44,080 nt of DNA, taken from positions 1 to 44,080 of the IMG/VR virus record IMGVR_UViG_3300031787_000240. One strand, given 5' to 3'. The DNA is from a virus. Position numbers and translations under genes: made by a program. Positions 37,983-44,080 of the stretch are shown in pieces. A model generated the notes under the pieces. The model was not told the origin of the DNA. It ran no database searches and saw nothing but the letters and a program-made list of their open reading frames with translations. The stretch's first letter is position 1. Each line of letters opens with the position of its first letter.

Positions 37983-39395
37983 TTATGCCCATCCAGTATT
38001 AAAGTAACGATACGAAGTATACTTGTGAAAATTATCTGGATCTGAAGTAGCAATGCTAGGCAGATAGTTAGCAGAACCTAGATCTTGTGTTGGTACATTT
38101 CTTGCACTAGCAGTAGATTCATTATTAATTACTGTTACATTACCTCCAGAGTCTGAACTTTTTAATGACTGGAGATTATCATTAGATTTTTTTGGTGGTG
38201 CATTTATTTCTGGAGATGGTGTTTTAAATAATGGTCCTTGTCCAGTAAACGCATCTAGTAAATTAATCTCTGTATTCAAGAATGGATTATCTTTACCAAT
38301 ATCGCTTCCCTTATAAAATTCCTTACCAAGACCAATCAATGCTGGAATAGCAAATGTTCCAGCTATTGTTAACGGTATTGTGAATTTTGGACCTAGAACA
38401 TAGTTTAATGCTGATAGAGCACCGCCAGCAGCAAAACCTGTACCAGAACCAGCGATCATTTCACCAACAGATGATCCAAAAAGCGTATCGTATATTGCAG
38501 ACGCACCTGCAGCGAATAAACCACCTTTAAGTACTGATGAACCAAAAGGACTTCCTTTAGAACCAGATGAAGCAGGTGGAGCTCCACTAGATCCTGCTTT
38601 ACCTCCAGGTGAAGTTTTTGCTGGTGGTGCTGATGGTTTTGGTTTTGTTGGAGTTGGTTTTGTTTTTGGTTTTAAACCTATTCCTGCCGCTATACCTGCA
38701 GCAGCAGTTTTAACTAAATTGAGTAGTGCAGCAACAGGTCTAATTAATAAGTTTCTAAAAATAGAACTACCCAACTTAGAAGTAAGTCTGGTAAGATAAC
38801 CAAGTATAGTTCTAAATCCACCACTAAACAATAAGAAAATACCAGTTACAACACCAATATTCTTCAAGAACTTTTGCTTAAGTTCTTCTAGTCTTTCTTT
38901 ATCACCAGATATCAAGGCACTAATAGTTGATAGCGCCATATTTCCTAGGAAACCACCTAGGAGAATCATAAAGAAGCTTGATAATCTACCTAGAGTAAAT
39001 CTTGCTTTATCGCCAACTTTTTTAATCGGAGTCAAAAGAGCAGACTGCATTTTGCGTTCAACGACGCTTTCTTTACCTTCTCTGATTTTCTGCTCTGCTA
39101 AGATTTCTTCCTGTCTTATCTTCTGAGATTCTCTTGCCTGATCTAATGCAGAATCTTCTCTTACTCTTTCAGCAATACCATTCAGAGAAGCACTTAGAGC
39201 ACTAACTTGATTACTAAGATTTATAAGGGAAGAATTAATATTATCAAAAGCAAGTCTATTCTGCTGCAGCGCAAGCGTAGTTCCATAATCTTCCCTTGGC
39301 TGTTGGTCTTGGGGACGATTCAGAAACGAAAAAGAGGATACTCTAGTTCTTCTTACTCTTAAACCAGTTGTGATTGGCGATGAAAACTCAGCCAT
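37983..39395 (-). CDS. Tape-measure-like protein with hydrophobic segments (470 aa)
   Basis: Residues ~40-125 are coiled-coil helices (LAFDNINSSLINLSNQVSAL, KIRQEEILAEQKIREGKESV). Residues ~136-163 (RLSSFFMILLGGFLGNMALS) and ~178-200 are hydrophobic, the mixture expected of a tape-measure protein that enters the host membrane. A Pro/Lys/Gly linker and a Gly/Ala-rich hydrophobic region follow. It overlaps the 60-aa chaperone-like gene by eight bases, the classical place for a tape measure. At ~1.5 A per residue it would span only about 70 nm, so the 517-aa protein may be a second part. Confidence 0.65.
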   Translation of the reverse strand: MAEFSSPITTGLRVRRTRVSSFSFLNRPQDQQPREDYGTTLALQQNRLAFDNINSSLINLSNQVSALSASLNGIAERVREDSALDQARESQKIRQEEILAEQKIREGKESVVERKMQSALLTPIKKVGDKARFTLGRLSSFFMILLGGFLGNMALSTISALISGDKERLEELKQKFLKNIGVVTGIFLLFSGGFRTILGYLTRLTSKLGSSIFRNLLIRPVAALLNLVKTAAAGIAAGIGLKPKTKPTPTKPKPSAPPAKTSPGGKAGSSGAPPASSGSKGSPFGSSVLKGGLFAAGASAIYDTLFGSSVGEMIAGSGTGFAAGGALSALNYVLGPKFTIPLTIAGTFAIPALIGLGKEFYKGSDIGKDNPFLNTEINLLDAFTGQGPLFKTPSPEINAPPKKSNDNLQSLKSSDSGGNVTVINNESTASARNVPTQDLGSANYLPSIATSDPDNFHKYTSYRYFNTGWA

Positions 39396-39570
39396 TTAGT
39401 TCAGATTGCTGTTGTTTTAAATTTTCTTCCTCAATATATTGTTTTAGGAAAGTGAGATAAACTTCTCTTTCCCAAGGTATCATATTCTCTAGTTCAGTCA
39501 ATGAGTATTTATGATGCTGCATCAAGGCAAAATTTATCTTGTAGTATGACTCAAGATCTTCATGAGCCAT
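39388..39570 (-). CDS. Tail-assembly-chaperone-like ORF, probably fused to gp26 by -1 frameshift (60 aa)
   Basis: Starts MAHEDLESYYKINFALMQHH. The segment YSLTELENMIPWEREVYLTF with LKQYIEEEN is the pattern of the C-terminal 'T' part of G/GT tail assembly chaperones. The ATG lies two bases after the gp26 stop. The frame is also open upstream and joins gp26 in the -1 frame at the slippery site 39579-39585, so a gp26-T fusion of about 300 residues is predicted besides any free product. The gene overlaps the tape-measure-like gene, as in other long-tailed phages. Confidence 0.7.
   Translation of the reverse strand: MAHEDLESYYKINFALMQHHKYSLTELENMIPWEREVYLTFLKQYIEEENLKQQQSELNG
39506..39513 (-). 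promoter_or_regulatory. Possible internal late promoter (CATAAATA)
   Basis: CATAAATA on the minus strand inside the 60-aa ORF, about 110 bases before the 470-aa tape-measure-like gene. It could give extra late transcripts of the tape-measure genes; a chance match in AT-rich coding DNA is also possible. Confidence 0.35.
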
Positions 39571-39572
39571 AC

Positions 39573-40289
39573 TTACCCGAAAAAAGCATTTAATCCCTCC
39601 AGAACAATTTCATTTTCAACCTTTGTATTTGGATTCATCACCGTAACAGTATGAGACAATTTTGGCATTGTCTCAAAGAATGTTTCAATCTCTTTGAATT
39701 GTTTTGAACTCAACTGCTCAAGAAATTCTCTAAGTTCTTTCTTAGAACAGTCCGATGCTGACCAAGACTCTTCCTCAGAATAGACTTGCTCAATGCAGGA
39801 AGAGATTAGATCAAAAGTATTATCTAAGTTTAGCTCTTCGGTGCTGAAATTATTTTTCACAAATTCTTCCATAGATGGATACTTCATCCTCAGAATAAGA
39901 TCATTATCAAGTTTGATATCTCTATTATGGTTCTTTCCAGTCTCAACTTTGATATCATCTAAGTTGATTGTTACGGGAACTTGGGTAGTTCCATCATCTG
40001 GACATGTTACAATAACTTCCACTTCTTCGCCAACAGATTTACCTCTGATGTTCAAAAAGATATATTCAATATCAAATGTAGACAGTTGTTCGATTTTAAT
40101 TCCTCTGCTTAGGATACAGTTAGAAATAACTTCCTTAACAGCATTTGTGATTTGCTTATCATCTTCGCTTTCCATTGCGATGATAAGAATCTTTTCTTCT
40201 CTTACAAGAAAAGGGCGATATCTAATTTTCTTTCCATTAGAAGGAAGTTCCAACTCATAGGTTGGTGTAGATATTTTTGGTAAAGGCAT
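39573..40289 (-). CDS. 26: gp26-like baseplate hub assembly / tail chaperone (238 aa)
   Basis: The N-terminal signature (TPTYELELPSNGKKIRYRPF LVREEKILIIAMES, then KEVISNCIL) is that of the T4_baseplate (gp26) family, which occurs upstream of tape-measure genes in many myoviruses. DxEYIFLNIRGKSVGEEVEV and a CPDDG zinc-ribbon-like turn follow. T4 gp26 has 208 residues. Its last codons contain the heptamer T_TTT_TTC, four codons from the TAA when the TAA itself is counted, allowing -1 slippage into the next ORF. Late promoter GATAAATA 27 bases upstream. Probably acts in hub assembly, not as a major virion part. Confidence 0.8.
   Translation of the reverse strand: MPLPKISTPTYELELPSNGKKIRYRPFLVREEKILIIAMESEDDKQITNAVKEVISNCILSRGIKIEQLSTFDIEYIFLNIRGKSVGEEVEVIVTCPDDGTTQVPVTINLDDIKVETGKNHNRDIKLDNDLILRMKYPSMEEFVKNNFSTEELNLDNTFDLISSCIEQVYSEEESWSASDCSKKELREFLEQLSSKQFKEIETFFETMPKLSHTVTVMNPNTKVENEIVLEGLNAFFG
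39579..39585 (-). other. Predicted -1 programmed frameshift site (T_TTT_TTC)
   Basis: In gp26 the final codons read GCT TTT TTC GGG TAA. The heptamer T TTT TTC fits X_XXY_YYZ in the zero frame. After -1 slippage the ribosome continues CGG GTA AGT ATG GCT, directly in frame with the 60-aa ORF. The position before the tape-measure gene matches the conserved G/GT frameshift of long-tailed phages. Confidence 0.65.
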
Positions 40290-40315
40290 AACAACCCAAA
40301 AAGTTCAGTTAAAAA

Positions 40316-40323
40316 TATTTATC
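40316..40323 (-). promoter_or_regulatory. Late promoter (GATAAATA) of gp26
   Basis: GATAAATA on the minus strand, 27 bases before the gp26 ATG, overlapping the stop of the tube-like gene. Confidence 0.6.
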
Positions 40324-41119
40324 TAGGTCCATAGGGGCTATTGTAGACTTGTCCCTTGTTAAGTGCTTCAGCATAAGTCATACCTTCAGGAATAAATCTA
40401 ACTCCACCAGCCTGAGCAGCACCAGCAGAAACTGGAACATATCTCTGTCCTTCATTACCAGTTGATTGATTTGAATTATCATTTTTCTTATTATCATCAG
40501 TTCCTCTGTGAATAGAGTAACTATCACTTCTACCACAAATATATCTGTCGTAACTAAAGCGTACTGATGCTTTTAATATCTCCGATGCATCATATTTCAC
40601 TACTGTTGATGAAAGATCTCTTGGAAAAAGACCCCAGAAAGTATATTCTATATCTTCTTTATAATCTCTATCAAACTTAATAATTTTTGTTTGGTTTGAT
40701 TTATAATCTTCTGGATATTCCATCCTAAAATAATAATCATCAGATGCTTTTCTATGTGCGGATCCATTAGAAATGAAGTCCATCCAATGTTCTAAGAACT
40801 TCAGAGTTTTATACTCATTATCAACATAAAACTCAAGACCTATCTCAGTAAACAATCTTGTGTGAGCCATATTTTCAACGACTCCCATAAAGTTTCCCTT
40901 AATATTCGCAGTAGCAAGAGCACTTCCAGGTAACGAAGCAGAATAGCACAGAAGTCCTGATGTCTCAGTAATAAACCTATAACCAACTCCACGGACATTC
41001 AAATGTTGTCTTAAAGGTAATGGTAGACCACCAAAAACAACCTGATAATGTGAAGTTTGCGCTAGATTTGTTAGTGCTGGTTTAAAATCCGATATCCTTC
41101 TTGGTCTAGGTGCTGCCAC
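40319..41119 (-). CDS. Tail-tube-fold baseplate protein, possibly gp54-like (266 aa)
   Basis: Residues ~20-210 follow the tail-tube (gp19/gp54) pattern: SHYQVVFGGLPL, LLCYSASLPGSALATANIKG, FTEIGLEFYVDNEYKTLKFL, HWMDFIS, then IEYTFWGLFPRDLSSTVVKY and ASVRFSYDRY. The last ~55 residues are a polar, Gln/Asn-rich tail. The first gene of the leftward late operon, divergent from gp4. It could be the tube initiator (gp54, 320 aa in T4) or another inner tube or hub ring. A CTAAATA late promoter lies 35 bases upstream. Confidence 0.7.
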   Translation of the reverse strand: MAAPRPRRISDFKPALTNLAQTSHYQVVFGGLPLPLRQHLNVRGVGYRFITETSGLLCYSASLPGSALATANIKGNFMGVVENMAHTRLFTEIGLEFYVDNEYKTLKFLEHWMDFISNGSAHRKASDDYYFRMEYPEDYKSNQTKIIKFDRDYKEDIEYTFWGLFPRDLSSTVVKYDASEILKASVRFSYDRYICGRSDSYSIHRGTDDNKKNDNSNQSTGNEGQRYVPVSAGAAQAGGVRFIPEGMTYAEALNKGQVYNSPYGPR

Positions 41120-41120
41120 T

Positions 41121-41127
41121 CTAAATA
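41121..41127 (+). promoter_or_regulatory. Late promoter (CTAAATA) for gp4 operon
   Basis: CTAAATA followed by C on the plus strand, 34 bases before the gp4 ATG. Together with the motif at 41154-41160 it makes a symmetrical divergent late-promoter pair in a 41-base gap. Confidence 0.6.
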
Positions 41128-41153
41128 CCTTATACGAGTCTTACATTATTAGT

Positions 41154-41160
41154 TATTTAG
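41154..41160 (-). promoter_or_regulatory. Late promoter (CTAAATA) for the tube-like gene
   Basis: CTAAATA on the minus strand, 35 bases before the ATG at 41119 and directly before the gp4 start codon on the other strand. Confidence 0.6.
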
Positions 41161-41598
41161 ATGGCATATAAGGGAAAGTATCAACCTTCTAACCCAAAAA
41201 AATACAAAGGTGACCCATCAAATATAATCTATAGATCATTATGGGAAAGAAAGTTTTGTCGTTACTGTGATAATAACCCAAATATATTAGAATGGGGTAG
41301 TGAAGAAATGTATGTGTGGTATAAGTCTCCAGTAGACAATAAACCACATAGATATTTTCCAGACTTTTACATTAAAGTAAAAGAATCAACTGGAAACATT
41401 AAAAAGTATATTATTGAGATTAAACCTCTACGTCAAACTGCACCTCCACCAAAACCAAAGAGACAAACTCAAGGTTACTTGCGTGAGGCATACGAGTATG
41501 CTAAAAACCAGGCAAAGTGGGAAGCAGCAAAAGAATGGTGTCTTGATAGGGGTTATGAGTTCAGAGTCTTTACTGAGAAAGAATTAGGTATCAAGTAA
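41161..41598 (+). CDS. 4: gp4 head completion protein (TnsA-like nuclease fold, 145 aa)
   Basis: Clear match to the T4 gp4 (gp50/65) head completion family: MAYKGKYQPSNPKKYKGDPS, then NIIYRSLWERKFCRYCDNNP, SPVDNKPHRYFPDFYIKV and IIEIKPLRQ, KWEAAKEWC. Glu29, Asp68 and Glu86-x-Lys88 form a PD-(D/E)XK-type site as in TnsA. T4 gp4 is about 150 residues. It acts after DNA packaging, before tail joining, perhaps trimming or sealing the DNA end at the head vertex. First gene of the rightward late operon; its stop overlaps the next ATG (TAATG). Confidence 0.93.
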   Translation: MAYKGKYQPSNPKKYKGDPSNIIYRSLWERKFCRYCDNNPNILEWGSEEMYVWYKSPVDNKPHRYFPDFYIKVKESTGNIKKYIIEIKPLRQTAPPPKPKRQTQGYLREAYEYAKNQAKWEAAKEWCLDRGYEFRVFTEKELGIK

Positions 41599-42005
41599 TG
41601 CCTAGAAAGACAGTCAAGCAACAAACAACAAAAAGACCCACAGATACGGATACAAATGTAAACCGAGTCCGTGGGATAAGTGATAGTATTATTGGTATCA
41701 AAGACCCTGATGATATTATGGTAGAACTCTTAGCAGTTCTAAATGAAGGACCTAAGATACCTGAAGCAGGTAAGATTTATATCTTTGTTTACAGCGCCAA
41801 GACAGCATCACTGAACTATGATCAAAACCCTTTTGTTGCTGTTACTGATGTATTCCAGTGGGGTTTTCGTGGTCTGAACTTCCATTGGGGTGAGACCAGA
41901 CAATATACTTGGAATGAAGTTGCTGGTGGGTTGTATGAAGTCTATCCATCGGAAGTGAAAGATTTGCAGATGATACCTTTTGCTAATTTTCGACTAAATA
42001 CTTAA
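41598..42005 (+). CDS. Conserved cyanophage hypothetical protein (135 aa)
   Basis: A basic N-terminal tail (MPRKTVKQQTTKRPTDTDTN) is followed by a compact domain: IMVELLAVLNEGPKIPEAGK, YIFVYSAKTASLNYDQNPFV AVTDVFQWGFRGLNFHWGE, YTWNEV. From memory a protein with this FRGxNxHWGExRxYTW pattern stands between gp4 and gp48 in many cyanomyoviruses. The function is unknown; a virion or head-tail joining role is inferred from the neighbours. Confidence 0.75.
   Translation: MPRKTVKQQTTKRPTDTDTNVNRVRGISDSIIGIKDPDDIMVELLAVLNEGPKIPEAGKIYIFVYSAKTASLNYDQNPFVAVTDVFQWGFRGLNFHWGETRQYTWNEVAGGLYEVYPSEVKDLQMIPFANFRLNT
41994..42000 (+). promoter_or_regulatory. Late promoter (CTAAATA) before gp48
   Basis: CTAAATA followed by C on the plus strand, overlapping the last codons of the 135-aa gene, 14 bases before the gp48 ATG. 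The leader would be very short. Confidence 0.5.
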
Positions 42006-42014
42006 AAAACATAA

Positions 42015-43091
42015 ATGGCGATACCCTTAGATGTAATTCCATATCAAGGAAATCAACCAAATTCACCTAAACCTGGAGAGAAAGCAACTGCTCAAAAGGA
42101 CAAGGTTTTAAGGTATCCATATGCTAGAATCGATAACGACTCTGATTATTTGAGAATTGAGATAATCAAATATGAGTCTCCAGCAATTAACTTAGATTCT
42201 CTTTTTGATGTTCCAACAGATCAGAATGTAGAAAATCCAACTGTAAAAATAAAAGAGAAGGCAAACTTTCAATTACCTACGATATCTTCAAAAGTAGAAG
42301 AAACTAAAAGAACGAAAGGAATACTTCATACAATTTATCTACCAATACCAGAACAAATAGGTGATACCACACAAATTAGTTGGGGAGAGGGAAAATTAAA
42401 TCCAGCAGAAGCCTTTGGTATTGGTTTTGGTAATCAATTTCAAGATAATCCAACAGCAGCATTAAATGCTGCCCTAAAGGCGTTGACGGATGGAGTAAGT
42501 GGAATTGGAGCTGATTCACAAGCATTGAAAGCCATACAGAATGTTGTTTCCTCTACCGCAATTGGTGTCTTAGGTGGTAACGTAAGTGCTAATGAATTAA
42601 TTTCAAGAGCAACTGGTCAAGTATTTAATCCAAACCTGGAACTATTATTTGATGGTGTTGGTCTTAGAAATTTCCAGTTTAGCTTTGAATTCTTTCCAAG
42701 AAATAAGAAAGAAGCGGAACAAGTCATTCTTATTATTCGTACCCTGAAAGCAAGAATGAGTGCTAAGAAAAACGCAAGTGGAAACTCTAAGATTCAAGGT
42801 GTCTTCATTTCCGCTCCAGATCTTTTCCAACTGACTTATATGAAAGGTGGTAAAAACCACCCAATATTGAATAAGTTTAAACCAATGGCTCTGGTAGATC
42901 TACAAGTGAACTACACAGGTTCTGGAACTTATTCAACCTTCTGGGATGGAACACCAACTCATATAACAATGTCTTTATCATTTAAAGAACTTAATCCAAT
43001 ATACTTTGAAGATTATAACGAGGAGCAATATAGTGGTCCATATGCTCCAGGTGAAGATCCAGTGAACCAAGGTCATGCTGTAGGTTACTAA
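42015..43091 (+). CDS. 48: gp48-like baseplate tail-tube cap (358 aa)
   Basis: Length nearly equals that of T4 gp48 (364 aa). The C-terminal half carries the tube-fold signature NLELLFDGVGLRNFQFSFEF, FPRNKKEAEQVILIIRTLKA, SAPDLFQLTYMKGGKNHPIL, LVDLQVNYTGSGTYSTFWDG and HITMSLSFKEL. The middle is a Gly/Ala-rich helical stretch (NPTAALNAALKALTDG). gp48 sits on the hub and, with gp54, starts polymerisation of the tail tube. gp54 is related, so gp48/gp54 cannot be fully separated by eye; the next gene, gp53, supports this baseplate assignment. Confidence 0.85.
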   Translation: MAIPLDVIPYQGNQPNSPKPGEKATAQKDKVLRYPYARIDNDSDYLRIEIIKYESPAINLDSLFDVPTDQNVENPTVKIKEKANFQLPTISSKVEETKRTKGILHTIYLPIPEQIGDTTQISWGEGKLNPAEAFGIGFGNQFQDNPTAALNAALKALTDGVSGIGADSQALKAIQNVVSSTAIGVLGGNVSANELISRATGQVFNPNLELLFDGVGLRNFQFSFEFFPRNKKEAEQVILIIRTLKARMSAKKNASGNSKIQGVFISAPDLFQLTYMKGGKNHPILNKFKPMALVDLQVNYTGSGTYSTFWDGTPTHITMSLSFKELNPIYFEDYNEEQYSGPYAPGEDPVNQGHAVGY

Positions 43092-43092
43092 A

Positions 43093-43743
43093 ATGAGTTA
43101 CTTTAGAGAACTACCAGACTTATTCTATCAGTCCCCATTTAAAGATAGAACTTCATCTACCGAATATGTAAGAGTAAAGAATCTTTTTAGAAGAGTCAAA
43201 CTTCGTGATGACTTACAGAATGTTTTTACTCTATTCAACAAATACCAAATCCAACAAGGAGAAAGACCAGAAACTGTCGCCAATAGACTTTATGGTGACG
43301 TATCTTATGATTGGGTTGTTCTTTTAACCGCTGGTATTGTAAATGTTAGAGACCAGTGGCCACTTTCAGATTACGAACTTTATAAGTATGCAGAAAATAA
43401 GTATGGTAGTAATCTGAATACAATTAGATTCTATGAAACAACTGAAGTGAAAGATTCTTCTGGAAGGCTTATTCTTCCTAAAGGTAAAGTTGTAGATTCA
43501 AATTTCTCAATTCCAAATCCAAATATACCAACAGCAAATTTAAATCCTGTTGGTGGTGTTACTAACTATGAGTATGAAGTAAGACTAAATGAGCAAAAGA
43601 GACAGGTCTATCTATTAAAACCAGACTACCTACAACTCTATCTTAGTGATATGAGAAGAATTATGAAGTATGAAAAGTCTTCTCAATATATCAATAAGCA
43701 ACTTGCTGCTACTGAAAATACTAGAAACACTTCACCACAGTAA
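43093..43743 (+). CDS. 53: gp53 baseplate wedge subunit (216 aa)
   Basis: The N-terminus YFRELPDLFYQSPFKDRTSS followed by NLFRRVKLRDD and the LysM-like segment FNKYQIQQGERPETVANRLY GDVSYDWVVLLTAGIVN is the gp53 family signature. T4 gp53 is 196 residues. It joins neighbouring wedges in the baseplate, closing the ring around the hub. It begins one base after the gp48 stop. Its last 12 bases overlap the 3' end of a convergent gene on the other strand. Confidence 0.92.
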   Translation: MSYFRELPDLFYQSPFKDRTSSTEYVRVKNLFRRVKLRDDLQNVFTLFNKYQIQQGERPETVANRLYGDVSYDWVVLLTAGIVNVRDQWPLSDYELYKYAENKYGSNLNTIRFYETTEVKDSSGRLILPKGKVVDSNFSIPNPNIPTANLNPVGGVTNYEYEVRLNEQKRQVYLLKPDYLQLYLSDMRRIMKYEKSSQYINKQLAATENTRNTSPQ

Positions 43744-44080
43744 CTCTAAATTCTTATCAAATATCATCACATATCGGTGTTTGCGGGAGCGTTCTTTCCA
43801 TTCTCCTGCAGCACCTTTAATTTTGCCTCTAGAGTGTTTAGTTCCGTCTGCATAGTAGAAATCTTTCTTTGGGTCTGTGAGTCCGCAATACTTAAAGTTA
43901 CAAGCGCGATAGATTGTACCAGAATGAAAATCACTATCAGCGTAAGAGATGACTGCTTTAACTTCAGTATCCTTCCGTAACTGTCTAATCGCTCTTGAAA
44001 CAAACCAAGAAGTGATATTATATTCTGCTCGTTGGGTTTCAGGGTGTACGCAAAGGCGTGAAAGTTCAAAGAGTCCTTCT
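43732..44080 (-). CDS. Mom-like GNAT-fold protein, 3' part (115 aa visible)
   Basis: A frame without start runs in from the right edge and ends at 43732. Visible pattern: LFELSRLCVHPETQRAEYNI, TSWFVSRAIRQLRKDTEVKA, VISYADSDFHSGTIYRACNF KYCGLTDPKK and RGKIKGAAGEWKERSRKHRY. This is the order of motifs in the Mom family of phage DNA-modification proteins and related GNAT-fold phage proteins (R-L-W/C-V, SWF-x-S/R, SYAD-x-G-IY-x-A-NF). Mom of phage Mu modifies adenine against restriction. It is more convincing than the 100-aa ORF in another frame at 43767-44069. The N-terminus lies outside the window. Confidence 0.75.
   Translation of the reverse strand, partial: EGLFELSRLCVHPETQRAEYNITSWFVSRAIRQLRKDTEVKAVISYADSDFHSGTIYRACNFKYCGLTDPKKDFYYADGTKHSRGKIKGAAGEWKERSRKHRYVMIFDKNLELLW

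Noticed and set aside
43767-44069. 100-aa minus-strand ORF with a hydrophobic segment at the right edge
   Set aside because: The overlapping frame ending at 43732 gives a clear Mom-like protein sequence. The 100-aa frame is a shadow; its 'membrane segment' is accidental.

Overview
The window is a piece of a T4-like myovirus (cyanomyovirus) genome of the kind that infects marine Synechococcus or Prochlorococcus. The grounds are a T4-type baseplate and tail module (gp4, gp48, gp53, gp26, gp27, gp5 homologues), T4/cyanophage late-promoter octamers of the form NATAAATA or CTAAATA before structural genes, collagen-like tail fibres, a 1,749-residue fibre ending in an S74 chaperone, tRNA genes, and low-GC, tightly packed, mostly leftward genes. 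Species assignment is not possible from the sequence alone.

Layout from left to right. (1) 1-6,506: about two dozen tiny leftward genes, most coupled by ATGA overlaps and of unknown function. Among them are a 2OG-Fe(II) oxygenase, a glutaredoxin-like protein without its CxxC, two small membrane proteins, and a GIY-YIG homing endonuclease with its own late promoter and terminator. (2) 6,507-7,864: a compact SF2 DEAH helicase flanked by sigma70-type promoters. (3) 7,861-16,348: a six-cysteine protein, a glycine-rich adhesin, a 549-aa fibre and the 1,749-aa S74 fibre. (4) 16,387-17,666: a non-structural island with a 101-aa protein, three tRNA genes, a hairpin-rich element, a Phd-like small protein and a 64-aa protein. 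It also holds two perfect TTGACA-17-TATAAT promoters and a rho-independent terminator between them, which together define a candidate RNA of about 100 nt. (5) 17,667-28,601: sulfotransferase-like and 2OG-oxygenase genes, then three collagen-like shafts, each immediately followed by a different putative tip protein. (6) 28,611-41,119: large structural protein, separate spike needle, gp5-like hub, gp27, two tape-measure-like proteins (one with a SleB-like hydrolase domain), a gp26-like chaperone that appears to frameshift into a 60-aa ORF, and a tail-tube-fold protein. (7) 41,161-43,743: rightward gp4, a conserved hypothetical, gp48 and gp53, fired from divergent late promoters. (8) At the right edge, a convergent leftward gene for a Mom-like GNAT-fold protein runs off the window.

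Regions 5-7 build the tail tip: gp26 and its frameshift partner would chaperone the tape measure, gp27/gp5/needle form the hub and spike, gp48/gp53 and the tube-like protein cap and join the baseplate, and the shaft-tip cassettes would supply several alternative host-binding fibres. The most novel observations are these: four shaft-tip gene pairs; two glycine-rich tips carrying eight-cysteine inserts, each accompanied by a small protein with the identical C-x2-C-x9-C-x2-C-x-C-x12-C-P-x-G-K-W signature; the in-frame -1 slippery site T_TTT_TTC between gp26 and the next ORF; the apparent relocation of the peptidoglycan hydrolase from gp5 to a tape-measure-like protein; and the promoter-RNA-terminator-promoter unit at 17.5-17.65 kb.
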